From the NCBI GenBank assembly GCA_027004715.1, contig JALTHG010000009.1, forward strand, positions 1-39,573: a DNA stretch of 39,573 nt, written 5' to 3'. Shown piece after piece: positions 1-9,268 of this stretch. Position 1 is the stretch's first letter. Each line of letters opens with the position of its first letter. The position numbers and the translations under genes were made by a program. Under the pieces are notes generated by a model. It was not told the origin of the DNA, did no database searches, and saw nothing but the letters and a program-made list of their open reading frames with translations. This DNA comes from Deltaproteobacteria bacterium (GTDB lineage: Bacteria > Desulfobacterota > Dissulfuribacteria > Dissulfuribacterales > UBA3076).

Positions 1-30
1 AAGACAGAAGGCAGAAGACAGAGGTATAAG

Positions 31-1338
31 GTGTTTGAAGGGATTGGGAATCTAGGCCAGATACCAGAGCTGCGTAGACGCATTGGCTTTACGTTGTTCA
101 TGTTGGCTATATATCGAATTGGTGTCCAGATTCCTACTCCTGGCATTGACGTTGCGGCCATGGCGTCTTTCTTCAATCGGGTCCAGGGTACACTGTTTGG
201 GATGTTCAATATGTTCTCTGGAGGGGCGCTCAGGAGGATGTCTGTCTTGGCCTTGGGCATAATGCCCTATATCAGTGTCTCTATCATTATTGAACTGCTT
301 GCAGTGGCCATCCCGCAGCTCGAGGCCTTAAAGAAAGAGGGTGAGGCAGGCAGGAAAAAAATCAGCCAGTATACCAGATATGGGACAGTGGTCCTGAGCC
401 TTCTCCAGAGCCTTGGCATTGCCTTTGGTCTTGAAAGAATGACCGCACCAAATGGTGCCCCAGTGGTAGCAAACCCTGGGATAGGCTTTCTGCTATTGAC
501 TTCTCTGACCTTGACGTCTGGGACCATATTTCTGATGTGGGTTGGCGAGCAGATCACAGAGAGAGGTGTAGGTAATGGTATCTCTCTGATTATCTTTGCA
601 GGGATTGTAGCAAGGACGCCTTCGGCCATTATAGATACATTTAGCCTGATACGTACAGGTGATATACATCCAGGTCTTTTCCTCTTCCTTTTGGTCATGA
701 TGCTCTTAGTGGTTGGTTTTATCTGCTTTATGGAGCAGGCCCACAGGCGCATCCCGGTCCAGTATGCGAGGAGGGTAATAGGACGTAAGGTATATGGAGG
801 CCAGACCAGCCATCTGCCCTTGAAGGTGAATACTGCAGGGGTAATACCGCCAATCTTTGCCTCCTCTATTATTATGTTCCCTGCAACTGTAGCCAATTTT
901 ATACCAATACCCTGGATGCAGAATATAGCTCAGGCATTGAGGCCTGGAAGCCTCTCTTACGAGACGATCTATGTTATAGCTATTGTGTTTTTCTGTTATT
1001 TTTATACTGCCATAACCTTTAATCCTGTAGATATAGCGGACAACTTAAAAAAGAATGGTGGTTATGTCCCTGGCCTCAGACCAGGAAAGAGTACTTCAGA
1101 TTACATAGACAGAGTACTGACAAGGATTACCCTGATAGGTGCTGTCTATGTGTCTGTGATATGTGTGTTGCCCAGTATATTGATTACAAAATTCAATGTC
1201 CCTTTTTATTTTGGCGGGACTGCCCTTTTGATTGTAGTTGGTGTAGCCATGGATACTATGGCCCAAATTGAGTCCCATCTCATTACCAGAAACTATGAAG
1301 GCTTTATGAGGGGAGCCAAGCTAAAGGCAAGAAGGTAG
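31..1338 (+). CDS. secY: Protein translocase subunit SecY
   Basis: This 435-residue protein is the central channel of the Sec translocon in the inner membrane; with SecE and SecG it passes unfolded preproteins and inserts membrane proteins. The sequence shows the usual alternation of about ten hydrophobic helices. It starts with the SecY-like [19 protein letters not shown], and it carries the conserved [11 protein letters not shown] loop and the cytoplasmic [15 protein letters not shown] segment. The length matches the family (about 430-440). A GTG start at 31 is used, preceded by a purine-rich stretch with GAGG. It is the last gene of a spc-type ribosomal protein operon whose earlier genes lie outside the window. 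Neither adk nor map stands between secY and infA, unlike many bacteria. Confidence 0.98.
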   Translation: MFEGIGNLGQIPELRRRIGFTLFMLAIYRIGVQIPTPGIDVAAMASFFNRVQGTLFGMFNMFSGGALRRMSVLALGIMPYISVSIIIELLAVAIPQLEALKKEGEAGRKKISQYTRYGTVVLSLLQSLGIAFGLERMTAPNGAPVVANPGIGFLLLTSLTLTSGTIFLMWVGEQITERGVGNGISLIIFAGIVARTPSAIIDTFSLIRTGDIHPGLFLFLLVMMLLVVGFICFMEQAHRRIPVQYARRVIGRKVYGGQTSHLPLKVNTAGVIPPIFASSIIMFPATVANFIPIPWMQNIAQALRPGSLSYETIYVIAIVFFCYFYTAITFNPVDIADNLKKNGGYVPGLRPGKSTSDYIDRVLTRITLIGAVYVSVICVLPSILITKFNVPFYFGGTALLIVVGVAMDTMAQIESHLITRNYEGFMRGAKLKARR

Positions 1339-1364
1339 TAAGGCTCGATAAGGATAAGAATCAG

Positions 1365-1583
1365 ATGTCTAAAGGTGATGCGATCCAGGTTGAAGGAAAG
1401 GTACTTGAGACCCTACCCAATGCGATGTTTCGTGTCGAGTTGGAGAACGGTCATAAGGTACTTGCCCATATCTCTGGTAAAATGCGTATGCACTACATAA
1501 AGATATTACCTGGTGATAGAGTGACTGTAGAACTATCACCCTATGATCTCTCCAGAGGCCGCGTTGTCTATAGAGCAGGGTAG
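1365..1583 (+). CDS. infA: Translation initiation factor IF-1
   Basis: IF-1 binds the A site of the 30S subunit and works with IF-2 and IF-3 in initiation. The 72-residue length is exactly that of the family, and the single OB/S1-type fold is recognisable from [28 protein letters not shown] and the closing [24 protein letters not shown] start at 1365 with AAGGA about 13 bases upstream. It lies 26 bp after secY and is followed at 88 bp by rpmJ, the usual bacterial order, so it is probably cotranscribed with the ribosomal genes. Confidence 0.98.
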   Translation: MSKGDAIQVEGKVLETLPNAMFRVELENGHKVLAHISGKMRMHYIKILPGDRVTVELSPYDLSRGRVVYRAG

Positions 1584-1671
1584 ATCTGTACTGTAGGGGA
1601 GATTGTGTTGCATATGGAATTTTTCGGAGAAGTCAGGGATTTCTGTCTGAAGAGCCAGTGAGGTGAACGCT

Positions 1672-1785
1672 ATGAAAGTCAAGACATCAGTCAAGTGCCG
1701 TTGCAGAGACTGTAAAATAGTCCGTCGTAAGGGCGTTATCAGAGTGATCTGTAAAAATCCAAGACATAAACAGCGGCAGGGATAA
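1672..1785 (+). CDS. rpmJ: 50S ribosomal protein L36 (zinc-binding form)
   Basis: This 37-codon gene is too short for the ORF track and was found by reading the infA-rpsM gap. The product starts [15 protein letters not shown] and ends [12 protein letters not shown], a near-consensus L36. The zinc ligands Cys11, Cys14, Cys27 and His32 are all present, so this is the C+ form; an extra Cys9 is unusual but need not matter. L36 sits near the peptidyl-transferase side of the large subunit. The ATG at 1672 is preceded by GTGAGGTGAACGCT, where GAGGTG is a good ribosome-binding site. rpsM follows 16 bp after the stop. Confidence 0.97.
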   Translation: MKVKTSVKCRCRDCKIVRRKGVIRVICKNPRHKQRQG

Positions 1786-1801
1786 CAAAGGGGGTTGATC
1801 T

Positions 1802-2173
1802 GTGGCAAGAATTGCAGGTGTTGAACTGCCCAAGAGCAAGAGGCTTGAGATTGCGCTTACCTATATCTATGGTATTGGGCGCACTAGTGCCCAGCAGATC
1901 TTGGACAAGGCACAAATTGACAGAGATAAGAAGACTGACGATTTGACAGACCAGGATATCACTGCCTTGCGGAAGATCATCGATGCCGAATATAGAGTGG
2001 AAGGGGATCTCCGTAGAGAGGTCTCACTGAACATCAAACGCTTAATGGACCTTGGGAGTTATCGTGGACTGAGGCACCGTAGGGGTCTTCCAGTCAATGG
2101 ACAGCGCACCAAAACTAATGCCCGTACTCGGAAGGGCCCCAGGCGCTCGATTGTCAAAAAGAAAAAGAGATAG
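1802..2173 (+). CDS. rpsM: 30S ribosomal protein S13
   Basis: S13 lies in the head of the small subunit and contacts the P-site tRNA and the central protuberance of the 50S. The 123-residue product begins [26 protein letters not shown]. It carries the helix-two turn-helix region with [16 protein letters not shown] and the basic tail [18 protein letters not shown] that reaches the tRNA, all typical. The start is GTG at 1802, preceded by the strong AAAGGGGG. It is the first full gene of the alpha operon here, followed by rpsK after 22 bp. Confidence 0.98.
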   Translation: MARIAGVELPKSKRLEIALTYIYGIGRTSAQQILDKAQIDRDKKTDDLTDQDITALRKIIDAEYRVEGDLRREVSLNIKRLMDLGSYRGLRHRRGLPVNGQRTKTNARTRKGPRRSIVKKKKR

Positions 2174-2195
2174 TAGAAGCGGAGGATAGGGAGAT

Positions 2196-2582
2196 ATGGC
2201 ATCACCGAGGAGAGGTGGCCGAAAAGAAAAGAAGAATGTGCCAGAGGGGATTGTACACATACAGTCTACTTTTAATAATACAATAGTCACCATAACTGAC
2301 AGACAGGGAAATACAGTCTCTTGGGCAAGTGCTGGGTCTCAGGGCTTTAAGGGCTCTAGAAAGGGTACCCCCTTTGCTGCTCAGAGGGCAGCAGAGGTTG
2401 CTGCCAGAAAGGCAGCAGATCAGGGTATGAGAGATGTTGAGGTACAGATCATGGGTCCAGGCTCTGGGAGAGAGGCGGCCTTACGTGCCCTTCAGATAGC
2501 AGGATTTAGGATCTCAGTTATTCGGGATGTCACCCCTATTCCCCATAATGGCTGTAAGCCCCCGAAGAGACGGAGGGTCTGA
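2196..2582 (+). CDS. rpsK: 30S ribosomal protein S11
   Basis: S11 binds 16S rRNA in the platform and shapes the mRNA exit (Shine-Dalgarno) region. The 128-residue product contains [37 protein letters not shown] and the C-terminal [18 protein letters not shown], which are family hallmarks. The N-terminus is short and basic ([13 protein letters not shown]). ATG start at 2196 with GGAGG and AGGGAG upstream. It is followed by rpsD after a 36-bp gap. Confidence 0.98.
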   Translation: MASPRRGGRKEKKNVPEGIVHIQSTFNNTIVTITDRQGNTVSWASAGSQGFKGSRKGTPFAAQRAAEVAARKAADQGMRDVEVQIMGPGSGREAALRALQIAGFRISVIRDVTPIPHNGCKPPKRRRV

Positions 2583-2618
2583 GATTGCAAGGAAAGAGTC
2601 ATTTATTGGAGGTCTACT

Positions 2619-3242
2619 TTGGCTAGATATACAGGACCACGGTGTCGTCTGTGTCGTAGGGAGGGATGCAAACTCTTTCTCAAGGGCGATAAGTGTTATT
2701 CAGATAAGTGTGCCTTTGAAAAGCGTAGTTATGTGCCAGGAGAACATGGACAGGGCAGGATAAAGGTATCTGACTATGGGATCCGTCTGAGAGAGAAGCA
2801 GCGTGTTCGGCGCATGTATGGATTGCAGGAGGCACAGTTCAGGAAATATTTCGACAAGGCAGATCGCCAAAAAGGGGTTACAGGCACTAATCTGCTGGTG
2901 CTTTTGGAGAGGCGTTTTGATAATGTGGTCTATCGTCTTGGTTTTGCCGAATCCAGGGCCCAGGCCCGTCAATTGGTCCTCCATGGCCATTTTAGCATAA
3001 ATGGCAGGAAGGTAAATTCGCCGTCTTTTCTGGTGCGTCAGGGAGACAAGATTGAGGTGAGAGAGAAGAGCAAGACCATACTCCCGATAAGACAGGCCTT
3101 AGGGGCGGTTGCCCGCAGAGGTATACCAGAGTGGCTGGAACTGGACGATGACAAGATGCAGGGTAGAGTAAAGGCAATGCCTGAACGGGAGCACATAACC
3201 ATGCCTATTCAGGAGCAACTGATAGTAGAGTTCTATTCTTAG
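2619..3242 (+). CDS. rpsD: 30S ribosomal protein S4 (zinc-binding form)
   Basis: S4 is a primary 16S rRNA-binding protein that starts assembly of the 30S body and affects decoding fidelity. In many bacteria it also represses the alpha operon. The 207-residue product begins [20 protein letters not shown], with four N-terminal cysteines ([16 protein letters not shown]) that form the zinc site of C+ S4 proteins. The S4 RNA-binding domain ([24 protein letters not shown]) follows. The start is TTG at 2619, supported by GGAGG seven bases upstream and by the MARY match. A 191-bp gap with hairpins separates it from rpoA. Confidence 0.97.
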   Translation: MARYTGPRCRLCRREGCKLFLKGDKCYSDKCAFEKRSYVPGEHGQGRIKVSDYGIRLREKQRVRRMYGLQEAQFRKYFDKADRQKGVTGTNLLVLLERRFDNVVYRLGFAESRAQARQLVLHGHFSINGRKVNSPSFLVRQGDKIEVREKSKTILPIRQALGAVARRGIPEWLELDDDKMQGRVKAMPEREHITMPIQEQLIVEFYS

Positions 3243-3433
3243 GTCTTTGTCCTGGAGATAGAGTTTATTGGCCTTTTAGGCTATTGGTCTAAAAGGCTAC
3301 AATTCAACCAATACCACAGTCTATAGACTGATACGCTAATCTAATAGCCTACAAGATTACAGACTGGTTTGAGATGCATTTATCCACTGTGCTAATTTTT
3401 TAGGCTATAGTTGCTATAAGAGGCCGAGACAGT
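3243..3433 (+). promoter_or_regulatory. rpsD-rpoA intergenic leader with hairpin
   Basis: This 191-bp gap interrupts an otherwise tight operon. It contains a perfect 9-bp stem, GCCTTTTAG at 3271-3279 and CTAAAAGGC at 3289-3297, with a 9-nt loop. There is no T-run behind it, so it is not a plain intrinsic terminator. The word TAGGCTAT recurs at about 3277 and 3401, and its complement ATAGCCTA lies near 3345, so alternative pairings are possible. No convincing promoter was seen, although TATAGT at 3406 resembles a -10. It could be a leader for rpoA, an RNA-processing site or an attenuator; which is not decidable from one sequence. Confidence 0.4.
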
Positions 3434-4507
3434 ATGACTGCTGAACAATTTCCATATTATCGCAATTGGCAGGCATTAATTCGTCCCAAGAGACTGGAAG
3501 TTGATAGCGATACCCATACAGGTATGTATGGCAAGTTTACCTGTGAGCCTCTAGAAAAAGGCTATGGAATCACACTGGGTAATGCCTTGCGTCGCGTGCT
3601 CCTGTCTTCTCTTCAAGGGGCTGCTATTGTCTCTGTGAGGATAGATGGGGTGTTACATGAGTTTGGGACTATACCAGGTGTGATCGAGGATGTAACAGAT
3701 ATCATACTTAACCTAAAAGGTGTACGCCTGAAGCTCTTTAAGTATGAAGAAAAGCTCCTGAGGGTGGAAAGATCTGGTGCAGGAGAATTGAGGGCTGGAG
3801 ACCTGATCGCTTCACAGGGAGATATAGAGATACTAAATCCTGACCATCACATAGCTACATTAACTGAAGATGCTGAGGTGCGGATGGAGTTACTGGTGAA
3901 GTGGGGTAAGGGCTATGTCCCTGCTGAGGGGAATAAAGACCCAGACCAGCCTATAGGCACTATAGCTATAGATGCCCTCTTCTCTCCAATCCGTAAGGTC
4001 AATTTTGCAGTCACGCAGGCACGTGTGGGACAGAGGACAGATTATGATAAGTTGACAATAGAGGTCTTGACTGATGGGGCCATTACTCCAGAGGATGCCA
4101 TTGCCTATGCTGCCAAGATCTTGAAGGAACAGTTTACGGTATTTATAAATTTTGATGAGAGTGAAGAACCTGTAGAAGAGAAACATGCACCTGATTTTGG
4201 AAGTGAGCTTGAATATCTAAATCAGAGAATTGATGAGTTAGAGTTCTCAGTACGCTCGGCAAATTGCCTCAAAAATGCAAATATTCATTATATTGGTGAG
4301 TTAGTGCAGAAGACAGAGCAGGAGATGCTTAAGACCAAGAATTTTGGTCGAAAATCTCTGATGGAGATCCAAAAGCATCTCGATGCCATGGGATTACATC
4401 TAGGGATGAAGCTTGAAGGATGGTCTCCGCCTAAAGAGGAAGAAACCGCTGTAGAAGTGGATTCTGATAATAGAGAGATAAAGGTAATTAGTCATGAGGC
4501 ATCGTAG
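3434..4507 (+). CDS. rpoA: DNA-directed RNA polymerase subunit alpha
   Basis: The alpha subunit dimerises to nucleate RNA polymerase assembly and its C-terminal domain contacts UP elements and activators. The 357-residue product is longer than E. coli alpha (329). The N-terminal domain shows [23 protein letters not shown] and the loop [19 protein letters not shown]. The C-terminal domain (about residues 265-335) shows the HhH-type [24 protein letters not shown]. The N-terminus [14 protein letters not shown] is typical of Desulfobacterota/Geobacter alphas. The ATG at 3434 has AGAGG upstream. Its 3' end overlaps the rplQ start by 14 bp, so the two are translationally coupled. Confidence 0.98.
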   Translation: MTAEQFPYYRNWQALIRPKRLEVDSDTHTGMYGKFTCEPLEKGYGITLGNALRRVLLSSLQGAAIVSVRIDGVLHEFGTIPGVIEDVTDIILNLKGVRLKLFKYEEKLLRVERSGAGELRAGDLIASQGDIEILNPDHHIATLTEDAEVRMELLVKWGKGYVPAEGNKDPDQPIGTIAIDALFSPIRKVNFAVTQARVGQRTDYDKLTIEVLTDGAITPEDAIAYAAKILKEQFTVFINFDESEEPVEEKHAPDFGSELEYLNQRIDELEFSVRSANCLKNANIHYIGELVQKTEQEMLKTKNFGRKSLMEIQKHLDAMGLHLGMKLEGWSPPKEEETAVEVDSDNREIKVISHEAS

Positions 4508-5099
4508 GCAGACACACAGGCTGGGTTGTAAGACAGCACACCGCAAGGCCATGCTCGGGAATATGGTTACGTCTCTGTTAAGACATGGGCGAATTGTTAC
4601 GACTGTGCCAAGGGCAAAGGAGGCCAGGCGTCTGGCCGATAAAATGATTACCCTTGCCAAGAGGGGAGATCTACATGCAAGACGCCAGGCCTTTGCAGTT
4701 ATACATGATCATAAGGTCGTTGCAGATCTCTTTGAGACTTGGGGACAGAGACTCGCCAACAGAGACGGGGGATATACAAGGATAGTGCGAATAGGCCCAC
4801 GGAGGGGAGATGCTGCCATGTTATCAGTTTTAGAGATAGCCACTGACTCTCTTAGCAGACCTGGTCCACGCCGTAGGCCAAAAAAGATAGTCTCTTCTGG
4901 GTCTGTGATCCCACAGGTCTCTCCAGGGCCGTCTGTAGCTCCTGGTGTGGAGACCAGCGAAGAGGGAAAAGAGGCTGTGGTGCCCAAAGTCGCAGAGACA
5001 GGGACTGAAGGGAATGCCGAACCTATAGGTGAACAGGTCACTGATGTAGATATGCCTGTAGAAGCTGGGCCAGAGGATAAAGAAGAGGAGAGTTCTTAG
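4494..5099 (+). CDS. rplQ: 50S ribosomal protein L17 with long acidic C-terminal tail
   Basis: L17 is a structural protein of the large subunit near the tunnel exit. Residues 1-120 are a normal L17 ([69 protein letters not shown]). After this come about 80 residues rich in Pro, Glu, Gly, Val and Ser, ending [13 protein letters not shown], which look disordered and acidic. Usual bacterial L17 is about 115-130 residues, so the protein is 1.6 times the normal size (201). The frame is open and no frameshift is needed. It is the last gene before a terminator. Confidence 0.95.
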   Translation: MRHRRQTHRLGCKTAHRKAMLGNMVTSLLRHGRIVTTVPRAKEARRLADKMITLAKRGDLHARRQAFAVIHDHKVVADLFETWGQRLANRDGGYTRIVRIGPRRGDAAMLSVLEIATDSLSRPGPRRRPKKIVSSGSVIPQVSPGPSVAPGVETSEEGKEAVVPKVAETGTEGNAEPIGEQVTDVDMPVEAGPEDKEEESS

Positions 5100-5124
5100 A
5101 TCAGGTCCCAAGGGTCTTGCCTTG

Positions 5125-5161
5125 AATGCCCTCTGCGTCAAAAGCATCGAGGGCATTTTTT
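5125..5161 (+). terminator. Rho-independent terminator after rplQ
   Basis: The arms AATGCCCTC (5125-5133) and GAGGGCATT (5149-5157) are perfect complements, and the loop can add a TGC/GCA pair. The right arm runs into a stretch of six T (5156-5161). It lies 25 bp after the rplQ stop, so it ends the alpha operon transcript. Confidence 0.9.
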
Positions 5162-5203
5162 GTAACCTCGGGAGATATCTTGGTCTGCGTGCTCTGTGCT
5201 GGA

Positions 5204-5255
5204 AGTAACTTCTCAATAAGTTGGGCCCCATTTTGTGACCGATTGAGAAATTACT
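5204..5255. repeat. Palindromic dispersed repeat, copy 1
   Basis: The arms AGTAACTTCTCAAT (5204-5217) and ATTGAGAAATTACT (5242-5255) are inverted complements with one mismatch, around a centre holding GGGCCC. Bases 5205-5225 (GTAACTTCTCAATAAGTTGG plus one more G) recur exactly at 21926-21946. A 21-bp exact match between two intergenic sites in 40 kb is not expected by chance. No ORF lies inside. It could be a REP- or MITE-like element, or a hairpin in the RNA between the rplQ terminator and ilvB. Confidence 0.75.
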
Positions 5256-5287
5256 GCTGGAATTTTTATATGACCCTTTTTATTTCA

Positions 5288-5316
5288 TTGACAATAGAAA
5301 AATAGAGGAATAGGTT
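5288..5316 (+). promoter_or_regulatory. Candidate sigma-70 promoter for the ilv-leu operon
   Basis: A perfect TTGACA (5288-5293) is followed after 17 bases by TAGGTT (5311-5316), a weak -10. A TATTAT at 5318 is a better -10 by sequence but the spacing would be 24. The site lies between the rplQ terminator and ilvB, where a promoter for the following operon is expected. No leader peptide rich in Leu/Val/Ile codons or T-box was recognised. Confidence 0.4.
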
Positions 5317-5372
5317 TTATTATTGATCTACCTGTGGATTTCAGAATCTCATGAAGATTAGGGGTGAAGTAT

Positions 5373-7073
5373 ATGACTGAGATGGCCGGCAGAGATATGG
5401 TGATAGAGGCCCTCAAGCGTGAAGGTGTAGATCTTATCTTTGGCTTTCCTGGTGGTGCCATTATCGATGTCTACGATGCCCTGGAGAAAGATGGTACTAT
5501 AAAACATGTCCTGGTCAGGCATGAACAGGGGGCAGCGCACGCTGCTGATGGATATGCCAGGGCTACTGGAAGGATAGGTGTCTGTCTCGTCACTTCAGGG
5601 CCAGGTGCAACCAATACTGTTACTGGTATAGCAACAGCAAGTATGGACTCAGTGCCCATACTGGTATTTACTGGTCAGGTACCTACTGGTCTGATCGGAA
5701 ATGATGCCTTTCAGGAGGTAGATATAGTAGGTATTACCCGGCCCTGCACAAAACACAACTATCTGGTAAAGGACGTCAAAGACCTGCCCAGGGTCCTAAA
5801 GGAGGCCTTTTATATAGCAAGGTCTGGCCGGCCAGGTCCTGTGCTCGTAGACCTTCCCAAGGATGTCCAAAATTCCATGGGTGACTTTGAGTATCCAGAA
5901 AAGATAAGGCTTCGCTCTTATAACCCTGTGATTAGACCAAATGCCAAACAGATCGAACGGGCCTTTGAGCTGATCGAACGGGCCAGACGGCCCATCATCT
6001 ATGCAGGTGGAGGAATAATCATATCTGGTGCCCATGAGGAACTCAGGGCATTGGCCGAGGCACTTGATAGTCCAGTGACTATGACCCTGATGGGCCTGGG
6101 TGGATTTCCAGGTACCCATGAGTTGAGCCTGGGGATGTTGGGTATGCATGGCACATATGCCGCCAACATGGCCATGGCAAACAGCGATCTCATCATCGCT
6201 GCTGGTGCACGTTTTGATGACAGGGTCACTGGCAAGATTGAGGACTTTGTACCAAAGGCCAAGATAATACACCTGGATATAGATCCCACCTCTATTCAAA
6301 AGAATGTGAGGGTGGATATACCCATAGTAGGTGACTGTAGGATGGCATTGAAGGCCCTGTTGGATATGGTAAGGGATTCAGGACGTCCTGCTGAGGCATG
6401 GGCAGAACAGCACCAGGAATGGTTACAGCAGATTGAGACATGGAAGGCCCGTCATCCACTCAGATATAAAGAGGAACCAGGTGTCATCAAACCCCAATAT
6501 GTCATTGAGAGACTCTATGAAATGACAAAGGGAAGGGCCATTATAACTACAGAGGTAGGTCAGAATCAGATGTGGACGGCCCAGTTTTATAAGTTCGACG
6601 AGCCACGGACCTTTTTGACCTCTGGTGGGCTTGGGACCATGGGCTATGGTTTCCCTGCGGCCATCGGTGCCCAAATGGCCTTTCCAGATAAACTGGTGAT
6701 AGATGTGGCAGGAGATGGCAGTATACAGATGAATATCCAGGAGATGGCCACTGCCATGGAACAGCATCTACCCATCAAGATCGTTATATTAAATAATCAG
6801 TTCCTTGGTATGGTCAGACAGTGGCAGGAACTGTTTTATAATAGGCGTTATGTTGCTACAAAATTTGAGATGACTCCGGACTTTGTAAAACTGGCCGAGG
6901 CATATGGGGCCAGGGGATTCAGGGCAACCAGACCAGAAGAGGTGAATGAGGTCCTTAAGAAGGGCCTTGAGACAGAAGGCCTGGTGGTCATGGAGTTTGC
7001 TATAGCCCCAGAAGAGGGAGTATTTCCTATGGTTCCAGCCGGAAAGGCCACAACTGAGATGTTGTTGGTTTGA
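5373..7073 (+). CDS. ilvB: Acetolactate synthase large (catalytic) subunit
   Basis: This ThDP/FAD/Mg enzyme joins two pyruvates to acetolactate, or pyruvate and 2-oxobutyrate to acetohydroxybutyrate, the first common step to valine, leucine and isoleucine. The catalytic glutamate stands in [15 protein letters not shown] near residue 45. The C-terminal ThDP-binding motif runs from [12 protein letters not shown] to [14 protein letters not shown]. At 566 residues the length fits the family. The ORF track starts nine bases earlier at a GTG; the ATG at 5373 is preferred because AGGGG lies eight bases upstream and [14 protein letters not shown] looks like a natural start. It heads the ilv-leu operon, with ilvN 22 bp downstream. 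Confidence 0.97.
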   Translation: MTEMAGRDMVIEALKREGVDLIFGFPGGAIIDVYDALEKDGTIKHVLVRHEQGAAHAADGYARATGRIGVCLVTSGPGATNTVTGIATASMDSVPILVFTGQVPTGLIGNDAFQEVDIVGITRPCTKHNYLVKDVKDLPRVLKEAFYIARSGRPGPVLVDLPKDVQNSMGDFEYPEKIRLRSYNPVIRPNAKQIERAFELIERARRPIIYAGGGIIISGAHEELRALAEALDSPVTMTLMGLGGFPGTHELSLGMLGMHGTYAANMAMANSDLIIAAGARFDDRVTGKIEDFVPKAKIIHLDIDPTSIQKNVRVDIPIVGDCRMALKALLDMVRDSGRPAEAWAEQHQEWLQQIETWKARHPLRYKEEPGVIKPQYVIERLYEMTKGRAIITTEVGQNQMWTAQFYKFDEPRTFLTSGGLGTMGYGFPAAIGAQMAFPDKLVIDVAGDGSIQMNIQEMATAMEQHLPIKIVILNNQFLGMVRQWQELFYNRRYVATKFEMTPDFVKLAEAYGARGFRATRPEEVNEVLKKGLETEGLVVMEFAIAPEEGVFPMVPAGKATTEMLLV

Positions 7074-7095
7074 TCTTGATAAGGAGCTTGATTCT

Positions 7096-7593
7096 ATGAA
7101 GCATACCCTCTCTGTATTGGTAGAGAATACTCCTGGGGCCCTCTCTCGCATAACTGGGCTCTTTAGTGGGCGTGGCTTTAATATCGAGAGCCTCTGTGTG
7201 GCTGCAACCCTGGATCCTACGCTCTCACACCTTACCCTGGTGACAAATGGTGACAGGCCCATAATTGAGCAGATCATCAAACAGCTCAGACGCCTTATAG
7301 ATGTCTACAAGGTGGTGGACGTCAGTGAGGGAGAGTTTGTTGAGCGCGAGATGGCCTTGATAAAGGTTCGGGCCGAAGATGAGACCAGGGCAGAGGTGCT
7401 CCGCACGTGTGATATATTCCGTTGTAAGATAGTGGATGTGAGTCCCAAGACCTATACTGTAGAGGTGACTGGTCCAGAATCAAAGCTCAATGCCGTAATA
7501 GAACTGCTGTGTCCCCTTGGCATTAAGGAGATCTCCAGGACCGGTACCATAGCCATGGCAAGAGAAAAGAAGACAGCTTTAGGAAGGAGCTAG
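7096..7593 (+). CDS. ilvN: Acetolactate synthase small (regulatory) subunit
   Basis: The small subunit binds IlvB, raises its activity and gives valine feedback inhibition. The 165-residue product has an N-terminal ACT domain ([28 protein letters not shown]) and a second half ([19 protein letters not shown] to [18 protein letters not shown]) typical of the C-terminal ALS_ss domain. ATG at 7096 with AAGGAG upstream. The stop is one base before the ilvC start, so the pair is almost certainly coupled. Confidence 0.97.
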   Translation: MKHTLSVLVENTPGALSRITGLFSGRGFNIESLCVAATLDPTLSHLTLVTNGDRPIIEQIIKQLRRLIDVYKVVDVSEGEFVEREMALIKVRAEDETRAEVLRTCDIFRCKIVDVSPKTYTVEVTGPESKLNAVIELLCPLGIKEISRTGTIAMAREKKTALGRS

Positions 7594-7594
7594 T

Positions 7595-8584
7595 ATGAAG
7601 ATCTATTATGAACAGGACGCCCCTATGGACGTACTTGAGGGAAAGACTATAGCGGTAATTGGATATGGCAGCCAGGGGCATGCCCATGCACAGAATTTGA
7701 GGGACAGTGGACTATCTGTGGTTGTAGGGCAGCGTCCAGGGTCACCAAATTATGATCTTGCAGTTGAGCACGGCTTTGAACCCATGAGTGCTGCAGAGGC
7801 AGCGGCCAGGGGAGACCTCATCATGATCTTGGTGCCTGATCAGGTCCAGGGGAGGCTGTATAAGGAGGATATTGAGCCCAATCTCCAGCCAGGGAATATG
7901 CTCCTCTTTGCCCACGGGTTTAATATACACTTTGGCCAGATAGTCCCGCCTGCCAATATAGACGTCACTATGGTGGCCCCAAAGGGCCCTGGGCACCTGG
8001 TACGCAGGGAATATGAAAGGGGTGCAGGGGTGCCCTGTCTGGTGGCAACATATCAGGACCATACAGGAGAGGCCTTAAAGAAGGCGCTTGCATATGCAAA
8101 TGGCATAGGTGCTGCGCGTGCAGGCGTTATAGAGACTACATTTAGAGAAGAGACCGAGACAGACCTCTTTGGCGAGCAGTGTGTACTCTGTGGTGGTGTT
8201 GCTGAACTGATAAAGGCAGGCTTTGATACCCTGGTAGAGGCAGGTTATCAGCCAGAGATAGCATACTTTGAGTGCTGCCATGAGCTCAAGCTCATAGTCG
8301 ATTTGATCTATGAAGGTGGTCTCTCACGGATGCGTTACTCTATCAGTGATACGGCAGAATACGGTGATCTTACCAGGGGTAAACGCGTGATAACAGAAGA
8401 GACCAGGAAGGAGATGCGCAAGATCCTGGAAGAGATCCAGAGTGGTAAATTTGCCACAGAGTGGATGTTGGAAAATCAGGTCAACCGTCCTGTGCTCAAT
8501 GCCTTAAGGCGACGGGAAAAGGAACATCTTATAGAGGAAGTAGGTGCCCGTCTGAGAGGCATGATGGGTTGGCTCAAGAGATAG
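7595..8584 (+). CDS. ilvC: Ketol-acid reductoisomerase
   Basis: The enzyme isomerises and reduces acetolactate or acetohydroxybutyrate to the dihydroxy acids, using NAD(P)H and Mg. The 329-residue class I length fits. The Rossmann motif [17 protein letters not shown] is near residue 24, followed by GQRPGSPNY, the loop that sets cofactor preference. Later come [24 protein letters not shown] and the Mg-binding [20 protein letters not shown]. The loop keeps an arginine and a serine, which would suit NADPH, though this is inference. The ATG at 7595 has AAGGAG upstream inside ilvN. Confidence 0.98.
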   Translation: MKIYYEQDAPMDVLEGKTIAVIGYGSQGHAHAQNLRDSGLSVVVGQRPGSPNYDLAVEHGFEPMSAAEAAARGDLIMILVPDQVQGRLYKEDIEPNLQPGNMLLFAHGFNIHFGQIVPPANIDVTMVAPKGPGHLVRREYERGAGVPCLVATYQDHTGEALKKALAYANGIGAARAGVIETTFREETETDLFGEQCVLCGGVAELIKAGFDTLVEAGYQPEIAYFECCHELKLIVDLIYEGGLSRMRYSISDTAEYGDLTRGKRVITEETRKEMRKILEEIQSGKFATEWMLENQVNRPVLNALRRREKEHLIEEVGARLRGMMGWLKR

Positions 8585-8602
8585 CCCAGACCTTTAATCT
8601 CT

Positions 8603-9268
8603 ATGTATCCTCAGCGCATCCCGGTAGCCAGGGAAGGGGTGCCATTTATAGGTACTACTGCCCTGGGTGCTTTGATATTTGCCTTACTTGGCTGGCCTGT
8701 CCCTGCCCTGTCTGCCTTTATAGTAGCGGTCTTTTTCCTCTATTTCTTTCGGGACCCAGACAGGGTGATACCGTCAGGTCCTGGCCTGGTGGTGTCGCCT
8801 GCCGATGGTTGGGTCATAGAGGTGACTGAGGGCTGCGAGACGTCTCTCCAGGGAGGGGATGTAAGACGCATCAGTATATTCATGAATCTCTTCAATGTCC
8901 ATGTAAACAGGGCCCCAATAGGAGGCCATGTCCGAGAGGTCATATATTGTCCTGGGAGATTTTGGCCAGCTAATTGGAGGAAGGCCCTGATCAGGAATGA
9001 ACGGAATGCCCTCTTGATCCAGGCCGATGACGGTATGGAGTTGACCGTTGTGCAGGTAGCAGGCATCCTGGCCAGGAGGATCGTATGTTGGGCCGAGGTC
9101 GGTGACAGGCTCAAGAGAGGTGAACGTTTTGGACTCATCCGTTTTGGCTCACGTCTTGACGTATATGTACCAAGAAGTATCTCGGTCTTGGTAAAGAGGG
9201 GTGATAGGGTATGGGCCGGGCAGACAGTCTTGGGAAAGGTAGGATATGATGCAGAGACAGAGGACTGA
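8603..9268 (+). CDS. psd: Phosphatidylserine decarboxylase proenzyme (short form)
   Basis: This membrane enzyme decarboxylates phosphatidylserine to phosphatidylethanolamine with a pyruvoyl group made by self-cleavage. The cleavage site is Gly182-Ser183 in IRFGSRLDVYVP. The other family motifs are RDPDRVIP, VSPADGWV and FMNLFNVHVNRAP, with His100 in the last. Residues 16-49 hold two hydrophobic segments. At 221 residues it is the short PSD-B type common in Desulfobacterota, Bacteroidetes and archaea. The ATG at 8603 has only a weak Shine-Dalgarno sequence. Its end overlaps pssA by 23 bp, and together the two genes make PE from CDP-diacylglycerol and serine. Confidence 0.95.
   Translation: MYPQRIPVAREGVPFIGTTALGALIFALLGWPVPALSAFIVAVFFLYFFRDPDRVIPSGPGLVVSPADGWVIEVTEGCETSLQGGDVRRISIFMNLFNVHVNRAPIGGHVREVIYCPGRFWPANWRKALIRNERNALLIQADDGMELTVVQVAGILARRIVCWAEVGDRLKRGERFGLIRFGSRLDVYVPRSISVLVKRGDRVWAGQTVLGKVGYDAETED

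Noticed and set aside
1-30. AAGACAGAAGGCAGAAGACAGAGG as a tandem repeat
   Set aside because: It is a short purine-rich stretch at the window edge, just before the secY start, and is better read as a loose ribosome-binding region.
5270-5305. Short frame ATG ACC CTT TTT ATT TCA TTG ACA as a possible ilv leader peptide
   Set aside because: It overlaps the proposed -35 box, has no ribosome-binding site and no run of Leu, Val or Ile codons, and no attenuator terminator follows it.
5162-5372. T-box or other amino-acid riboswitch before ilvB
   Set aside because: I saw no T-box consensus (AGGGTGGNACCGCG-like) and no terminator/antiterminator pair close to the gene; only the palindromic repeat is present.
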